Of a stretch of DNA of 23,802 nucleotides, positions 22,910 through 23,802 are shown piece after piece (position 1 is the first letter of the stretch; every line of letters starts with the position of its first letter). Below the pieces are notes generated by a model. That model was not told the origin of the DNA, did not search any database, and saw only the letters and a program-made list of their open reading frames with translations. The DNA comes from DAOTVS01 sp034436375 (GTDB taxonomy: Bacteria > Chloroflexota > Anaerolineae > SpSt-313), in contig DAOTVS010000258.1 of NCBI GenBank assembly GCA_034436375.1, positions 1 through 23,802 on the forward strand. Reading direction: 5' to 3'. Both the position numbers and the translations under genes were made by a program.

Positions 22910-23575
22910 TCATCGCTCCTCGCTCGCCAGTTGGTGCGCCCGCCGCAGCGGCTCCGGCAGGCGACGGTTCCGGGTGCAGCCCAGGACAATCTCGACGGCG
23001 CCGGCCAGGTCAACGCGGTGCCCGACAGACACATAGACGGGCTTGACCCCAGCGCGGGTGCGCACGACCGCACCAACGACCTCGCCTCCATCCCACAGCT
23101 CCGTCCAGCTTCCTGCTGCCTCGCCCAGCTCACCGTACGTGCCGACCAGGCGCGACTTGGCGCAGCCGACGCTCGGCCTGTCCAGCAGCACACCCAGATG
23201 ACAGGCCAGGCCAAAGCGCCGCGGGTGCGCATAACCCTGCCCATCGCACAGCAAAAGGTCCCAGGGGGCCTCCAGCTTCGCCAGCGCAGCCAACGCCGCC
23301 GGCCCTTCACGGAAAGATAGGAGCCCAGGGATGTAGGGGAACTCGACCGGGCGCTCAGCTACAGCGGCGCCAGCCTCCACCAGCTCGGGGTAGGTGAAGA
23401 CCACAGCCGCCGCCCGCGCCAGTTCGCCACGGAACCCGACATCGAGGGCCGCCACCCTGCGGATACCTTCCACGGTCCCATGCAGCGCCACCAGCGAGCG
23501 CAACCGCTCCTGTATCTGTCGCGCCTCCGCCGCAGAAACCCGCCATGGGTGCTCATGGTGCAGAGCAATTGTCAT
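22910..23575 (-). CDS. nfi: Endonuclease V (deoxyinosine-specific repair nuclease)
   Basis: A 221-residue DNA repair enzyme that nicks near deoxyinosine, the product of adenine deamination. ATG 23575 is preferred over TTG 23626 because it gives normal length and leaves room for a leader after the promoter at 23636; GAGG lies 10 bases upstream. All catalytic residues are visible: Asp45 (ALDVGF), Glu90 (FPYIPGLLSFREGP), Asp111 and His117 (DGQGYAHPRR). Their positions match the Asp43/Glu89/Asp110/His116 pattern known for the Thermotoga enzyme. Tyr81 in PYIPG is the expected wedge residue. The amidase gene follows after 69 bases on the same strand, with no functional link evident. Confidence 0.95.
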   Translation of the reverse strand: MTIALHHEHPWRVSAAEARQIQERLRSLVALHGTVEGIRRVAALDVGFRGELARAAAVVFTYPELVEAGAAVAERPVEFPYIPGLLSFREGPAALAALAKLEAPWDLLLCDGQGYAHPRRFGLACHLGVLLDRPSVGCAKSRLVGTYGELGEAAGSWTELWDGGEVVGAVVRTRAGVKPVYVSVGHRVDLAGAVEIVLGCTRNRRLPEPLRRAHQLASEER

Positions 23576-23635
23576 CAGTCGTTTCCCTCGGCCGTGACCG
23601 GCAGCCAGCCAGGCGCCGAGAATCAAGTAACTGCC

Positions 23636-23664
23636 ATTGTAATCTCAAGGGGAGAATGACACAA
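23636..23664 (-). promoter_or_regulatory. Sigma-70-type promoter for the endonuclease V gene
   Basis: On the - strand, TTGTGT (23664-23659) and TACAAT (23641-23636) are spaced by 17 bases. The predicted start near 23629 gives a leader of about 54 nt to ATG 23575, which supports that start over the longer frame. Confidence 0.6.
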
Positions 23665-23754
23665 GTTCCGCTCCAGCATGGGGCGAATCTTGGCGCGATT
23701 GACGATTATGATTGCGAGAGGGCGCACAGGCGACAAGAGCATAGTGGCGGCTTG

Positions 23755-23802
23755 GGCCGCTCGTCTTGCATCTGCCATAACAGACCGCCCGGACGAGCGG
23801 CC
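23755..23802. terminator. Inverted repeat at the window edge (possible terminator)
   Basis: GGCCGCTCGTC (23755-23765) and GACGAGCGGCC (23792-23802) are exact complements over 11 bp with a 26-base loop. The right arm touches the end of the window, so the stem may continue. It may end a gene lying beyond the window. Nothing else is seen between 23665 and 23754. Confidence 0.35.

Overview
This window is GC-rich DNA with strong G/C third-position bias, frequent GTG and TTG starts and clear Shine-Dalgarno sites. It looks like a Chloroflexota (Anaerolineae-like) chromosome. The main clues are a bacterial mevalonate kinase, secreted proteins with Thr/Pro/Ala-rich linkers, an immune-inhibitor-A-like surface metallopeptidase and short-period intergenic repeats. 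The assignment is inference from style and content; no rRNA or other phylogenetic marker is present.

Layout: genes from 1 to 10162 are all on the + strand, and genes from 10265 to 23575 are all on the - strand. The two blocks converge on a perfect 43-bp inverted repeat (10173-10260). The + block holds the end of a class I/II aminotransferase, then mevalonate kinase and a GT4 glycosyltransferase behind a good sigma-70-type promoter. Next comes a five-gene run: (i) a membrane protein with a DUF2207-like layout whose last 53 residues are a Cys/His tetrapeptide repeat (CHSA-type, 13 Cys, 12 His); (ii) a radical SAM protein with a PqqD-like N-terminal region and a SPASM-type Cys-rich C-terminus; (iii) a coiled-coil protein; (iv) a small two-helix membrane protein with a winged-helix-like region and a zinc ribbon; (v) a membrane-anchored HEXXH metallopeptidase.

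The - block, in transcription order from the right, holds endonuclease V, a secreted PGRP-type amidase, and a promoter-led operon of a sugar-kinase-like GHMP kinase, a sugar-1-phosphate nucleotidyltransferase and a trans-sulfuration PLP enzyme. It continues with a SAM-dependent methyltransferase, a small membrane protein, and DNA polymerase I overlapping arginyl-tRNA synthetase by 4 bases.

The most interesting candidate system is 2975-6432, possibly extending to 10162: a membrane protein with a repetitive Cys/His tail beside a PqqD/SPASM-type radical SAM enzyme, the combination expected for a tail-modifying maturation system. Two non-coding structures also stand out: the 88-bp palindrome between the convergent operons, and a ~215-nt imperfect palindrome with several internal hairpins at 16611-16825, which could be a structured RNA or a foldback element.
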